Both the position numbers and the translations under genes were made by a program. Below the pieces are notes generated by a model that saw only the letters and a list, made by a program, of their open reading frames with translations, was not told the DNA's origin and ran no database searches. From an uncultured Collinsella sp. (GTDB lineage Bacteria; Actinomycetota; Coriobacteriia; Coriobacteriales; Coriobacteriaceae), in assembly GCA_902491395.1 (NCBI GenBank), contig CABUHO010000025.1, forward strand, positions 1 to 30,129: a DNA stretch of 30,129 nt. Direction: 5' to 3'. Within the stretch, counting starts at the first letter, position 1. Every line of letters starts with the position of its first letter. Below, one piece after another: positions 1 through 6,840 of this stretch.

Positions 1-32
1 GGCGCGACCAGAAGGTCAGCGCCCTTTCGTTT
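1..32. terminator. Intrinsic terminator at window edge
   Basis: A stem of GGCGCGACC with GGTCAGCGCC (one bulged A, AGAA loop) is followed by CTTTCGTTT. It looks like the terminator of a gene lying upstream of the window; the gene itself is not visible. Positions 33-180 hold only a small GCCAAGG/CCTTGGC hairpin (141-165) and no recognisable gene. Confidence 0.5.
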
Positions 33-180
33 CACGTCACCTTGTCTCAAATGCGGCCCGCTCGCTGACTTATGCTCAACCTATGGTGTCATCTCGCCCC
101 AAAAGGACCTTGCTCGCTCTGGCGGGCTTTCGCTGTCGTTGCCAAGGTATCGGCGTTTCCTTGGCTGTCAAGCTGGATGT

Positions 181-256
181 AGTCATTGGGGACGTTCTTA
201 AACGACTAGTCGTCGGGGACGTTCTTGTTTGACTGGTCGTTTGATCCCTTGGGGAC
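181..256. repeat. Reiterated GGGGACGTTCTT repeat with inverted arms
   Basis: GGGGACGTTCTT occurs at 188-199 and again at 215-226, and a third GGGGAC starts at 251. AAACGACTAGTC (200-211) is complementary to GACTGGTCGTTT (231-242) apart from one G-T pair, so the second copy sits in a hairpin loop. It lies in the gene-free stretch upstream of the ThrE-like gene. The GGGGAC core recalls the other stem-loop repeats of this window, but stem and flank differ. Function unknown. Confidence 0.5.
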
Positions 257-266
257 ACTCCTAGTT

Positions 267-299
267 TTGGTGCAAGGGGGACAGGTTGCTTTGCGCCAA
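267..299. repeat. GGGGACAGG stem-loop, copy 1
   Basis: Arms TTGGTGCAA (267-275) and TTGCGCCAA (291-299) pair with one G-T wobble around a loop containing GGGGACAGG. It is nearly identical to copy 2 at 1954-1986, so the two copies flank the ThrE-like gene. Confidence 0.75.
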
Positions 300-384
300 G
301 TTGGTGCGACAGCCGTCTCTTTTATGTTTCCTTTAGCCGTCGCTGCCTAGGATGGGGGTTAGTCGGCAGGAAGGGAGCGTCTAT

Positions 385-1953
385 ATGGACGACGCGAGCG
401 ATCGTGCAATCGAAGAGGACATGCTCGATCAGTTCAACTATTTTGATGATGAGGACGAGGAATTGATCGATTGTCGCGAGCCGGCGTCGCTCGATGCTTT
501 CGACCTTGTTGATGAAAAGCCCGACGAGGACGAGGTCGAATCGACGGAACCCCCACAGCCTTCGCGCCCCGATTCGCTATTCTCGAGAGTCCCTATGCAC
601 CACGGCGTTCGTGCCGGCGCGCTCCATATGAAAACTGATTGGCACCAGATCGTGACGGCAGGCGATGAGCTTGCCGTCGATGCGCCGCTCACCGATAAAT
701 CATCCATCATCTGCCGCACCGGCATGCTTATGCTGGCAAGCGGAACAGGTGCCTGGCGCGTGCGCGATACCATGAATCGTGTTGCTGCCGTACTCGGCGT
801 CACGATTCACGTTGACCTGAGTCTTCTGTCGTTTGAGTGCACCTGTATCGAAGATGGCCACTGCTTTAACGAGGTTGTCAGCCTGCCCACAACGGGAGTC
901 AATACCCATCGCATTTGGATGATGGAGAGCTTCTTAAAGGAAATCGAGACGTATGGGCGCCGGTTTACCGTGCATGAGTACCACGAGATGCTCAAGACCG
1001 TTGAGAGCTCGAAGCCTGATTACGCTCCCCGGCAACAGGGCCTTGCGGCAGCCTGCGCTTGCGGCGCCTTCGTCTTTTTGCTCGGCGGCGGCCCTATCGA
1101 GATGGCCTGCGCATTCGTAGGCGCTGGTGTTGGCAACTTTGCTCGCTCCCATATTCTCAAGCAGGGTCTTGGCCAGTTTAGCGCGCTGACGACGGGCGTT
1201 GCGCTCGCTTGCGTTTCGTATCTGCTGGCATTGCTCGGCCTTGGCCAGGTCGTACCGGGGGCAATGTCGCACCAAGAAGGCTATATCGGCGCCATGCTCT
1301 TTGTGATTCCCGGCTTTCCCCTCATTACGGCGGGACTCGACATCGCTAAGCTCGACATGAGGAGCGGTATCGAACGTCTGTCATATGCCGTGTCGATTAT
1401 TGTGATGGCGACCCTTGTGGGCTGGATGGTTGCCGAGTGTGTGGGGCTGGCACCGGATGATTTTGCCCCGCTCGGCCTTTCGCCGCTTGCCCTTACGCTC
1501 CTGCGCGTGGTGATGAGCTTCGTTGGCGTATTCGGCTTCTCGGTGATGTTCAACAGCCCGGTAAAGATGGCCGCGGCAGCTGGGCTGATCGGCGCCGTGT
1601 CCAATACCTTGCGCCTTACGCTCGTCGATGCGCCGGCGCTGTTTCCCTTCCTGGGCCTGAGCGTAGGTATGCCTCCCGAGGCAGCAGCGTTTATCGGCGC
1701 GCTGGTATCGGGACTGCTCGCGAGCTTGGCCGAAATCAAGCTCACCTACCCACGTATCGCCCTCACGGTGCCATCGATTGTCATTATGGTGCCGGGCTTG
1801 TATCTGTATCGCTCGATGTATTACATGTGCACCTTCGACACGGTCAATATGCTCGGCTGGTTTGTGCGCGCGGTGCTCATCGTGGCGTTTTTGCCCGTTG
1901 GCCTGGGCGTGGCGCGTACGCTCACCGACCCTCGCTGGCGCCACACCAGCTAA
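385..1953 (+). CDS. ThrE/YjjP-YjjB-type threonine/serine exporter family protein
   Basis: Predicted inner-membrane exporter of the threonine/serine (ThrE, DUF1212) family, 522 residues, close in size to fused ThrE proteins. The first ~65 residues are very acidic and probably disordered. Residues ~105-205 form the soluble YjjP-like domain (RTGMLMLASGTGAWRVRD, then a CIEDGHC segment). From ~217 on there are about ten hydrophobic segments, with the family-typical PGFPLITAGLD and, near the end, VPSIVIMVPGLYLYRSM of the YjjB-like half. The start at 385 is preferred over an in-frame ATG at 352 because AGGAAGGGAG lies about 8 nt before it. The stop codon directly abuts a GGGGACAGG-family hairpin. 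The exported substrate is inferred from the family and could be another small metabolite, such as a dicarboxylate. Confidence 0.8.
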   Translation: MDDASDRAIEEDMLDQFNYFDDEDEELIDCREPASLDAFDLVDEKPDEDEVESTEPPQPSRPDSLFSRVPMHHGVRAGALHMKTDWHQIVTAGDELAVDAPLTDKSSIICRTGMLMLASGTGAWRVRDTMNRVAAVLGVTIHVDLSLLSFECTCIEDGHCFNEVVSLPTTGVNTHRIWMMESFLKEIETYGRRFTVHEYHEMLKTVESSKPDYAPRQQGLAAACACGAFVFLLGGGPIEMACAFVGAGVGNFARSHILKQGLGQFSALTTGVALACVSYLLALLGLGQVVPGAMSHQEGYIGAMLFVIPGFPLITAGLDIAKLDMRSGIERLSYAVSIIVMATLVGWMVAECVGLAPDDFAPLGLSPLALTLLRVVMSFVGVFGFSVMFNSPVKMAAAAGLIGAVSNTLRLTLVDAPALFPFLGLSVGMPPEAAAFIGALVSGLLASLAEIKLTYPRIALTVPSIVIMVPGLYLYRSMYYMCTFDTVNMLGWFVRAVLIVAFLPVGLGVARTLTDPRWRHTS

Positions 1954-1986
1954 TTGGTGCAAGGGGAACAGGTTACTTTGCACCAA
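1954..1986. repeat. GGGGACAGG stem-loop, copy 2
   Basis: Perfect 9-bp arms TTGGTGCAA (1954-1962) and TTGCACCAA (1978-1986) enclose GGGGAACAGGTTAC. It begins at the base after the stop codon of the ThrE-like gene. The right arm differs from copy 1 at one base, so the stem here is fully paired. Confidence 0.8.
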
Positions 1987-1989
1987 ATG

Positions 1990-2056
1990 AGTTGCGGTGA
2001 AATAGGGACTGAATTGCTGCTTAAAGGGTCAAAACAGTCCGTATTCCACCGCAACT
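1990..2056. repeat. 22-bp-arm inverted repeat
   Basis: Positions 1990-2011 and 2035-2056 are reverse complements over 22 bases with two mismatches; the arms begin AGTTGCGGTG and end CACCGCAACT, with a 23-nt loop. It starts 3 nt after the previous stem-loop. There is no T-run, so it is not a standard terminator. It may be a second REP-like repeat family. Confidence 0.7.
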
Positions 2057-2105
2057 TATGGGGTCGGGGGATTATTGGTGCCCTGCATCTCCATAAACTC
2101 AACGC

Positions 2106-2135
2106 TTACGAAGCGCGGGGTTTTCGTGCTAGGCT
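2106..2135 (+). promoter_or_regulatory. Candidate promoter of the DUF2798 gene leader
   Basis: TTACGA (2106-2111) and TAGGCT (2130-2135, preceded by TGC) are 18 bp apart. This would give a leader of about 125 nt that includes the terminator hairpin at 2173-2222. The match to consensus is modest. Confidence 0.3.
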
Positions 2136-2172
2136 GGTTCCACCACATAAGTAGTCGCAGACGCACGTATCA

Positions 2173-2222
2173 CGGGCGGGCGAGATGAAGTCCCAACAGC
2201 TCCATCTTGCCCGCCCGTTTTT
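2173..2222 (+). terminator. Intrinsic terminator or attenuator ahead of the DUF2798 gene
   Basis: A 15-bp stem (CGGGCGGGCGAGATG with CATCTTGCCCGCCCG, one wobble) is followed by TTTTTGTTG. Only 44 nt separate it from the next start codon, too few for a comfortable separate promoter and ribosome site. It may therefore attenuate the downstream gene rather than simply end the upstream transcript. I did not recognise a known riboswitch in front of it. Confidence 0.7.
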
Positions 2223-2266
2223 GTTGCGTGGTGCCGCGGCGTAACACAGAAAGGATTTTGCCCTTT

Positions 2267-2860
2267 ATGCCTATCAACAAACGAGAGAGCCTGCTGTTCA
2301 CCTTTATCATGTGCTTTTGCATGGTGCTTTGGATGAGCATCTACAACGTTGCCCTGCAGCATGGGGCCATCAACGGCGAGGTTGTTGCCGCCGCGTGGCT
2401 CGGCTTCCCCGTTGCCTACGTTTTTGCCATGTGCTGCGACTGGTTTGTTGCCAGCCCCCTTGCCAAGGGTTTCGCCTTTAAATTCCTGGTCACGCCGGGC
2501 AAGAGCTCGCCGCTTGCCATGACGCTCGCCGTCAGCTCCTGCATGGTCGTTCCTATGGTCATCATCATGTCGCTCTACGGTGCGTGCGAGGGCCTATTCC
2601 ACATGCCCGGCGGCCCGCTCGCCAACCTGCAGCTGCTGCCGATGATGTGGCTCGTTAACATTCCGCGCCACTTTATCATGGCCCTGCCCTGGAACCTGCT
2701 GGTGGCCGGTCCGGTTGCTCGCTTTGTCTTCCGCCGCGCCTTCCCCATGGGCACAGTCTTTGCCGAGCCGCACATGGAGCTCGTGCGCATGCCGGGCGCT
2801 CCCGTTGCCGATGCCGTCAATGACGTTGCCGAGAGCATGGACGCCGAGCCCGCCTGCTAG
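2267..2860 (+). CDS. DUF2798-family membrane protein (two copies of the domain)
   Basis: A 197-residue hydrophobic protein with about four membrane segments (roughly 8-30, 37-59, 82-104, 118-150). DUF2798 proteins are usually about half this length with two segments, so this looks like an internal duplication. The second half carries NIPRHFIMALPWNLLVAGP followed by VARFVF, typical of the family; the first half has the weaker WLGFPVAYVFAMCCDWFVASPLAKGF counterpart. The ~35-residue tail is soluble and acidic. ATG 2267 has AGAAAGGA about 11 nt upstream; an earlier in-frame start at 2207 would fall inside the terminator hairpin. The biochemical role of the family is not known. The gene stands alone between an attenuator-like leader and clpC. 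Confidence 0.7.
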   Translation: MPINKRESLLFTFIMCFCMVLWMSIYNVALQHGAINGEVVAAAWLGFPVAYVFAMCCDWFVASPLAKGFAFKFLVTPGKSSPLAMTLAVSSCMVVPMVIIMSLYGACEGLFHMPGGPLANLQLLPMMWLVNIPRHFIMALPWNLLVAGPVARFVFRRAFPMGTVFAEPHMELVRMPGAPVADAVNDVAESMDAEPAC

Positions 2861-2983
2861 ACAGCAGCTCAAAACCAAACCGCCAAACGGACCCGAGCAA
2901 TTCCTTTTTTGTAGACGTTGTCGCGCGGCTACGGGCGGGAAAGGTCCCAACGGTTAACATATACTCCATATGGGTAAAGAGAC

Positions 2984-3011
2984 CAAAGCGCTGCCGCGGG
3001 GCGGCGCTTTG
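2984..3011 (+). other. GC-rich hairpin in the clpC leader
   Basis: CAAAGCGCTGCC (2984-2995) pairs with GGCGGCGCTTTG (3000-3011) around GCGG, a 12-bp stem with one wobble. It lies 23 nt before the clpC ribosome site (AAGAGGAA, 3035-3042) and lacks an immediate T-run. It could stabilise the mRNA or act as an attenuator. I see no clear CtsR or HspR box nearby. Confidence 0.5.
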
Positions 3012-3047
3012 CGTTTGAAAAAACTAGCTCGTCTAAGAGGAACTAGC

Positions 3048-5690
3048 ATGTTAGACCGTTTTACCGATCGCGCGCGCAAGGTCATGTCCATGGCCAAGCA
3101 AGAAGCGCTCGATCTTCACTCAAATAAGGTGGGTACCGAGCACCTGCTGCTCGCACTCGCTAAGGAGGACGAGGGCATTGCCGCCGAGGCACTGCGTTCG
3201 CTCGACATCTCCTACGATGACATCATGGATACTCTCAAAGAGGTCCAGACCACGGTTCCCGAGCCCAGTGAGGAGACCGAGGCTGCCAAGCTCGCCTTTA
3301 CGCCGCTCGTCATTAGCGTGATGGAGCGTTCATTCCGCGTGGCGCGTGAGAACAACCAGACCTACGTGTCGACCGAGCACTTGCTGATCGGCATCGTCGA
3401 AGAGGGCAACGGCATGGCCATGGACATCCTCATGCGCCTGGGCGTGTCGTCCGCCTCCATCAAAAAGGCTATCGAGAAACTCACCGCCAAGGACCAGGAT
3501 AAGAAGCGTCCGCTTGCCGGCGCCGGTGCTGGGCGTCCCGGTGCGGGCCTGCCGTTCTTTAGCGGCTCGGATGCCTCTCAGCAAAAGGGGAGTGGCGCCG
3601 ATACGCTTAAGCAGTTCGCCACCAACCTTACGCAGAAAGCGCGCGACGGTGAGCTCGACCCCGTGATTGGTCGCGAAAAGGAAGTCCAGCGCATGATGGA
3701 GATCCTTTCGCGCCGCACCAAGAACAATCCGCTTATCCTAGGCGACCCCGGCGTGGGCAAAACGGCTATCGTCGAGGGCCTGGCTCAGCAGATTGCAGCC
3801 GGCAACGTGCCCGAGAACCTTATGAACCAGAACATCTGGACGCTCGATTTGCCGGGTCTCGTGGCGGGCGCCAAGTATCGCGGTGAGTTTGAGGAGCGCC
3901 TCAAGAACGTAATCCAGGAGGCAACCGAAGCCGACGACGTCATCCTGTTTATCGACGAGATGCACACCATCATCGGTGCCGGTTCTGCCGAGGGCTCCAT
4001 CGACGCGAGCTCCATGCTCAAGCCCGTGCTCGCGCGTGGTGCCTTCCAGATTATCGGCGCCACCACGGCCGAGGAATTCCGCAAGTACCTTACCAAGGAC
4101 CCGGCCTTCGAGCGTCGTTTCCAGACCATCGATGTCGAGGAGCCGAGCGTCGAGGACACGGTCAAGATCCTGACCGCGCTCAAGCCACGCTACGAGGAGC
4201 ACCACCATGTGCGCTATACGCAGGGTGCTATCGAGGCCGCCGCGAACCTTTCCAACCGATATATCCAGGATCGCTTCCTGCCCGATAAGGCCATCGACCT
4301 CATTGACGAGGCCGGTGCCCGCGCTCGCATCGCCGCGAATCGTGCACCCGAGCCGGTGCGAGAGGCCGAGCATCGCATCGAGGAGCTCAAGGCCGCCGCG
4401 CAGGAGGCCACCGAGAGCGACGACATGAACAAGGCCGCCGAGATCACCGAGCAGCAGAAGGCTGCCGAGATTGAACTCGCCGAGGCCAAGGCTGCCTGGA
4501 CGGCCGAGCTCGACGCCAGCCCGCTCACCATCGATGTCTCCCAGATCGCCGATATCGTGTCCGTGACCTCGGGCGTGCCGGTGTCCTCGCTTACCGAGAG
4601 CGAGAGCCGTCGCCTGCTGCAGGCTGAAAGCGTGCTCAAGACGCGCATCATCGGTCAGGATGAGGCCGTCGAGGCCGTTGCCAAGGCCGTGCGCCGCAGC
4701 CGCTCACCGCTCAAGGATCCGCGTCGCCCCGGCGGCAGCTTTATCTTCCTGGGTCCCACCGGCACGGGCAAGACCGAGCTCGCCAAGACACTTGCCGAGT
4801 ACCTCTTTGGCAGCAAGGACGCGCTCATCAGCTTCGACATGTCCGAGTTCGGTAGCGAGTTCGAGGTCTCCAAGCTCATCGGTAGCCCTCCGGGTTACGT
4901 TGGTCACGACGAGGGCGGTCAGCTCACTAAGGCCGTTCGTCGCCACCCGTACTCGGTCGTGCTGTTCGACGAAATCGAGAAGGCGCACCCCGATGTCTTC
5001 AACATCCTGCTGCAGGTGCTGGAGGAGGGTCGTCTGACCGATAGCCAGGGCAAGACGGTCGACTTCCGCAATACCGTGATCATCATGACGTCCAACGTGG
5101 GCGCCCGCGAGATTGCGCAGGATGCAAGCGTTGGCTTTGGCACCACCGGCGAGCAGGGCCTCACCTCGAGTGAGATCCGCGGCCGCGCGATGGGCGAGCT
5201 CAAGCGCCTGTTCCGCCCCGAGCTGCTCAACCGTATCGACGACATTGTGGTGTTCCAGAAGCTTTCGGGTGAGAACCTGACCAAGATCGCGCACCTGCTG
5301 GTGGACGACCTGCGTCAGCGCCTGATCGCCAACGGCATGAATATCAAGCTCACCGATGCGGCCTATGACAAGATCGTGGCCGAGGGCACCGATCTCACCA
5401 ACGGTGCGCGTCCGCTGCGCCGTGCTATTCAAAAGCTCATCGAGGACCCGCTGTCCGAGGAACTTCTGGCCGGTGAGTGGGGCGAGGGCGATACCGTCCT
5501 GTGCGACGTGGCCGATGGCAAGTTTGTCTTTAGCCACGGCGCGGGCGAGATCCCGGCACCGCGTCCGGCGGGCACGCTCGGTGGTGATACCGCCCCGGCG
5601 GCACCGCGCACTGGCAACGCTGCGCCCGTGAGCGGCGGCGTGACCTCGGGCCCCGGCGGCATGATGCAAGCCGGCTCTGGCGCGCTGTAG
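3048..5690 (+). CDS. clpC: ATP-dependent Clp protease ATPase subunit ClpC
   Basis: AAA+ unfoldase that feeds protein substrates to ClpP in the cytoplasm. It has 880 residues, longer than B. subtilis ClpC (about 810). Order: two Clp-N repeats (residues ~1-145, starting MLDRFTDRARKV); a Gly/Ala linker; first AAA module with Walker A GDPGVGKT (232-239) and Walker B VILFIDE (298-304); a short coiled M-domain; second AAA module with GPTGTGKT (569-576) and VVLFDE (637-642); the D2-small domain; and a ~50-residue Gly/Pro/Ala-rich tail not found in Bacillus ClpC. ATG 3048 has AAGAGGAA 5 nt upstream; an in-frame ATG at 2970 lies before the leader hairpin and has no ribosome site. A terminator follows, so clpC is probably monocistronic. 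Confidence 0.95.
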   Translation: MLDRFTDRARKVMSMAKQEALDLHSNKVGTEHLLLALAKEDEGIAAEALRSLDISYDDIMDTLKEVQTTVPEPSEETEAAKLAFTPLVISVMERSFRVARENNQTYVSTEHLLIGIVEEGNGMAMDILMRLGVSSASIKKAIEKLTAKDQDKKRPLAGAGAGRPGAGLPFFSGSDASQQKGSGADTLKQFATNLTQKARDGELDPVIGREKEVQRMMEILSRRTKNNPLILGDPGVGKTAIVEGLAQQIAAGNVPENLMNQNIWTLDLPGLVAGAKYRGEFEERLKNVIQEATEADDVILFIDEMHTIIGAGSAEGSIDASSMLKPVLARGAFQIIGATTAEEFRKYLTKDPAFERRFQTIDVEEPSVEDTVKILTALKPRYEEHHHVRYTQGAIEAAANLSNRYIQDRFLPDKAIDLIDEAGARARIAANRAPEPVREAEHRIEELKAAAQEATESDDMNKAAEITEQQKAAEIELAEAKAAWTAELDASPLTIDVSQIADIVSVTSGVPVSSLTESESRRLLQAESVLKTRIIGQDEAVEAVAKAVRRSRSPLKDPRRPGGSFIFLGPTGTGKTELAKTLAEYLFGSKDALISFDMSEFGSEFEVSKLIGSPPGYVGHDEGGQLTKAVRRHPYSVVLFDEIEKAHPDVFNILLQVLEEGRLTDSQGKTVDFRNTVIIMTSNVGAREIAQDASVGFGTTGEQGLTSSEIRGRAMGELKRLFRPELLNRIDDIVVFQKLSGENLTKIAHLLVDDLRQRLIANGMNIKLTDAAYDKIVAEGTDLTNGARPLRRAIQKLIEDPLSEELLAGEWGEGDTVLCDVADGKFVFSHGAGEIPAPRPAGTLGGDTAPAAPRTGNAAPVSGGVTSGPGGMMQAGSGAL

Positions 5691-5713
5691 GGATTAAACA
5701 TACCTTGTATAAC

Positions 5714-5748
5714 GGGGGCGTTTCCGATAAGGAAGCGCCCTCATTTCT
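5714..5748 (+). terminator. Intrinsic terminator after clpC
   Basis: GGGGGCGTTTCC and GGAAGCGCCCTC pair (two wobbles) around GATAA, followed by ATTTCT. Confidence 0.75.
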
Positions 5749-5772
5749 ATTGAAATGCGCTTCAATCTGCCG

Positions 5773-5803
5773 TGCTATACTAAAATCGAGATATAGTATA
5801 GCA
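5773..5803 (+). promoter_or_regulatory. Palindromic operator/promoter of the toxin-antitoxin pair
   Basis: TGCTATACTA (5773-5782) and TAGTATAGCA (5794-5803) are perfect 10-bp inverted arms with an 11-nt centre. The left arm contains TATACT, a good -10 box, and the right arm runs into the AAAGGAG ribosome site. Binding here by the antitoxin or the complex would block transcription, as is usual for RelB-type autoregulation. Confidence 0.7.
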
Positions 5804-5814
5804 AAGGAGCTGAT

Positions 5815-6174
5815 ATGCCTACGTCAATACTCGACACGCGGCCAGTTCAGATGAACGTGCGTATAGATCGCCAGCTCAAAGAGGCGGGAGACGCCGTCCT
5901 GACTCATATTGGCATGACGCCGTCACAAGCCGTTCGGACACTTTGGGAGTATCTGGTCGTTAACGGACGCATGCCCTCGAAGGGAGACGCGGCGGCTCCG
6001 GTTTCTGACGGAGTGGAGCCCCGGCGCATGGAGTCAAGGGCCGCGCAAGGCAGCCATATCGTTCGCGATTCGTGCCTCAAATACGGCATCCCCATCCCTG
6101 AGTTCTCGGGAGACTATGACGACCTCTATGAGGAGGCCATGGCGGAGCGCTATCCCGAGTGGGTGGAACTATGA
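5815..6174 (+). CDS. RelB/DinJ-family antitoxin
   Basis: A 119-residue antitoxin expected to bind and neutralise the toxin encoded next to it and to repress the shared promoter. Residues ~11-50 fit the ribbon-helix-helix RelB/DinJ pattern (QMNVRIDRQLKEAGDAVL, then GMTPSQAVRTLWEYLV). The acidic C-terminal third (FSGDYDDLYEEAMAERYPEW) is probably the toxin-binding segment. AAAGGAG lies 7 nt before the ATG. The stop overlaps the toxin start (ATGA, 6171-6174), which implies translational coupling. Confidence 0.85.
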   Translation: MPTSILDTRPVQMNVRIDRQLKEAGDAVLTHIGMTPSQAVRTLWEYLVVNGRMPSKGDAAAPVSDGVEPRRMESRAAQGSHIVRDSCLKYGIPIPEFSGDYDDLYEEAMAERYPEWVEL

Positions 6175-6692
6175 GCACAGAAGGCGTCCTCAAGCTGTTA
6201 ATCGATACCAACGTATGGATGGATTATTTTTCTGGCAGGTCCGACCGTACGGCAAATGTCGTCCATCTGATCGAGATTGCCGACGCCTCGGAGCGGATTG
6301 CCCTGTTTGCCTCGTCGCTTTCGGTCAAAGACGTTTCATATCTTGTCTCGGCGGCAATCAAGCAGGAGTGCCGAAGAAAGACTGGCTCACTGAGCGATAA
6401 CGCCATTGCGGCGGCAGACGAAACGGCCTGGGCATGCGTTCGACAGATGCGCGAGCTAGCCCTCATCGCCCCGGTCGGTGCAGACGAGGTCTTCGACTCC
6501 TTTGTGTTCAAGTACCACCACAATGACTTTGAGGACGACCTGATGCTGGGCGTCGCCAATCGCATTGATGCCGATTACGTCGTGACGGAGGACAAGAATC
6601 TTATTAAACATACCAATGGTGTATGCATTAATGTTCAACAGGCGTTGAGGTTGGTTGGGGGGTCCAACGTTCCCTCTGCACGACCCGTCTAG
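6171..6692 (+). CDS. PIN-domain toxin (predicted ribonuclease)
   Basis: A 173-residue protein with a PIN fold, predicted to be a metal-dependent RNase that cleaves RNA when not bound by its antitoxin. The acidic active-site residues are visible: D12 in LLIDTNVWMD, a mid-protein acidic residue (D54 in SVKDVSY is possible), D122/D123 in FEDDLMLG, and D141 in VVTEDKNL. The ATG at 6171 overlaps the antitoxin stop. A GTG 12 nt upstream is possible but less likely. The protein shows no truncation. RelB-type antitoxins more often pair with RelE-fold toxins, so this is a mixed pair. Confidence 0.85.
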   Translation: MSTEGVLKLLIDTNVWMDYFSGRSDRTANVVHLIEIADASERIALFASSLSVKDVSYLVSAAIKQECRRKTGSLSDNAIAAADETAWACVRQMRELALIAPVGADEVFDSFVFKYHHNDFEDDLMLGVANRIDADYVVTEDKNLIKHTNGVCINVQQALRLVGGSNVPSARPV

Positions 6693-6840
6693 CTTGCTTT
6701 ATCTTAATAAAGTGGCGTCTCCCCGCCGTTAGCCGATGATGCAAGGGCGCTTGGCGTTTTCGACTGGTTTATGCACGCAAAGTCTGGGAATATACAAGTC
6801 GCATGTCTTACTGTCTAACCAGTTGCGCCAAGGAGGCACC

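Noticed and set aside
76..258. Short minus-strand reading frame rich in Thr, Ser and Arg
   Set aside because: It is low-complexity translation of the GGGGACGTTCTT repeats, has no ribosome site and resembles no family I know.
2136..2222. T-box or other known riboswitch ahead of the DUF2798 gene
   Set aside because: I found no T-box sequence (TGGNACCGCG type) and none of the conserved blocks of riboswitch classes I know, so only the terminator is called.
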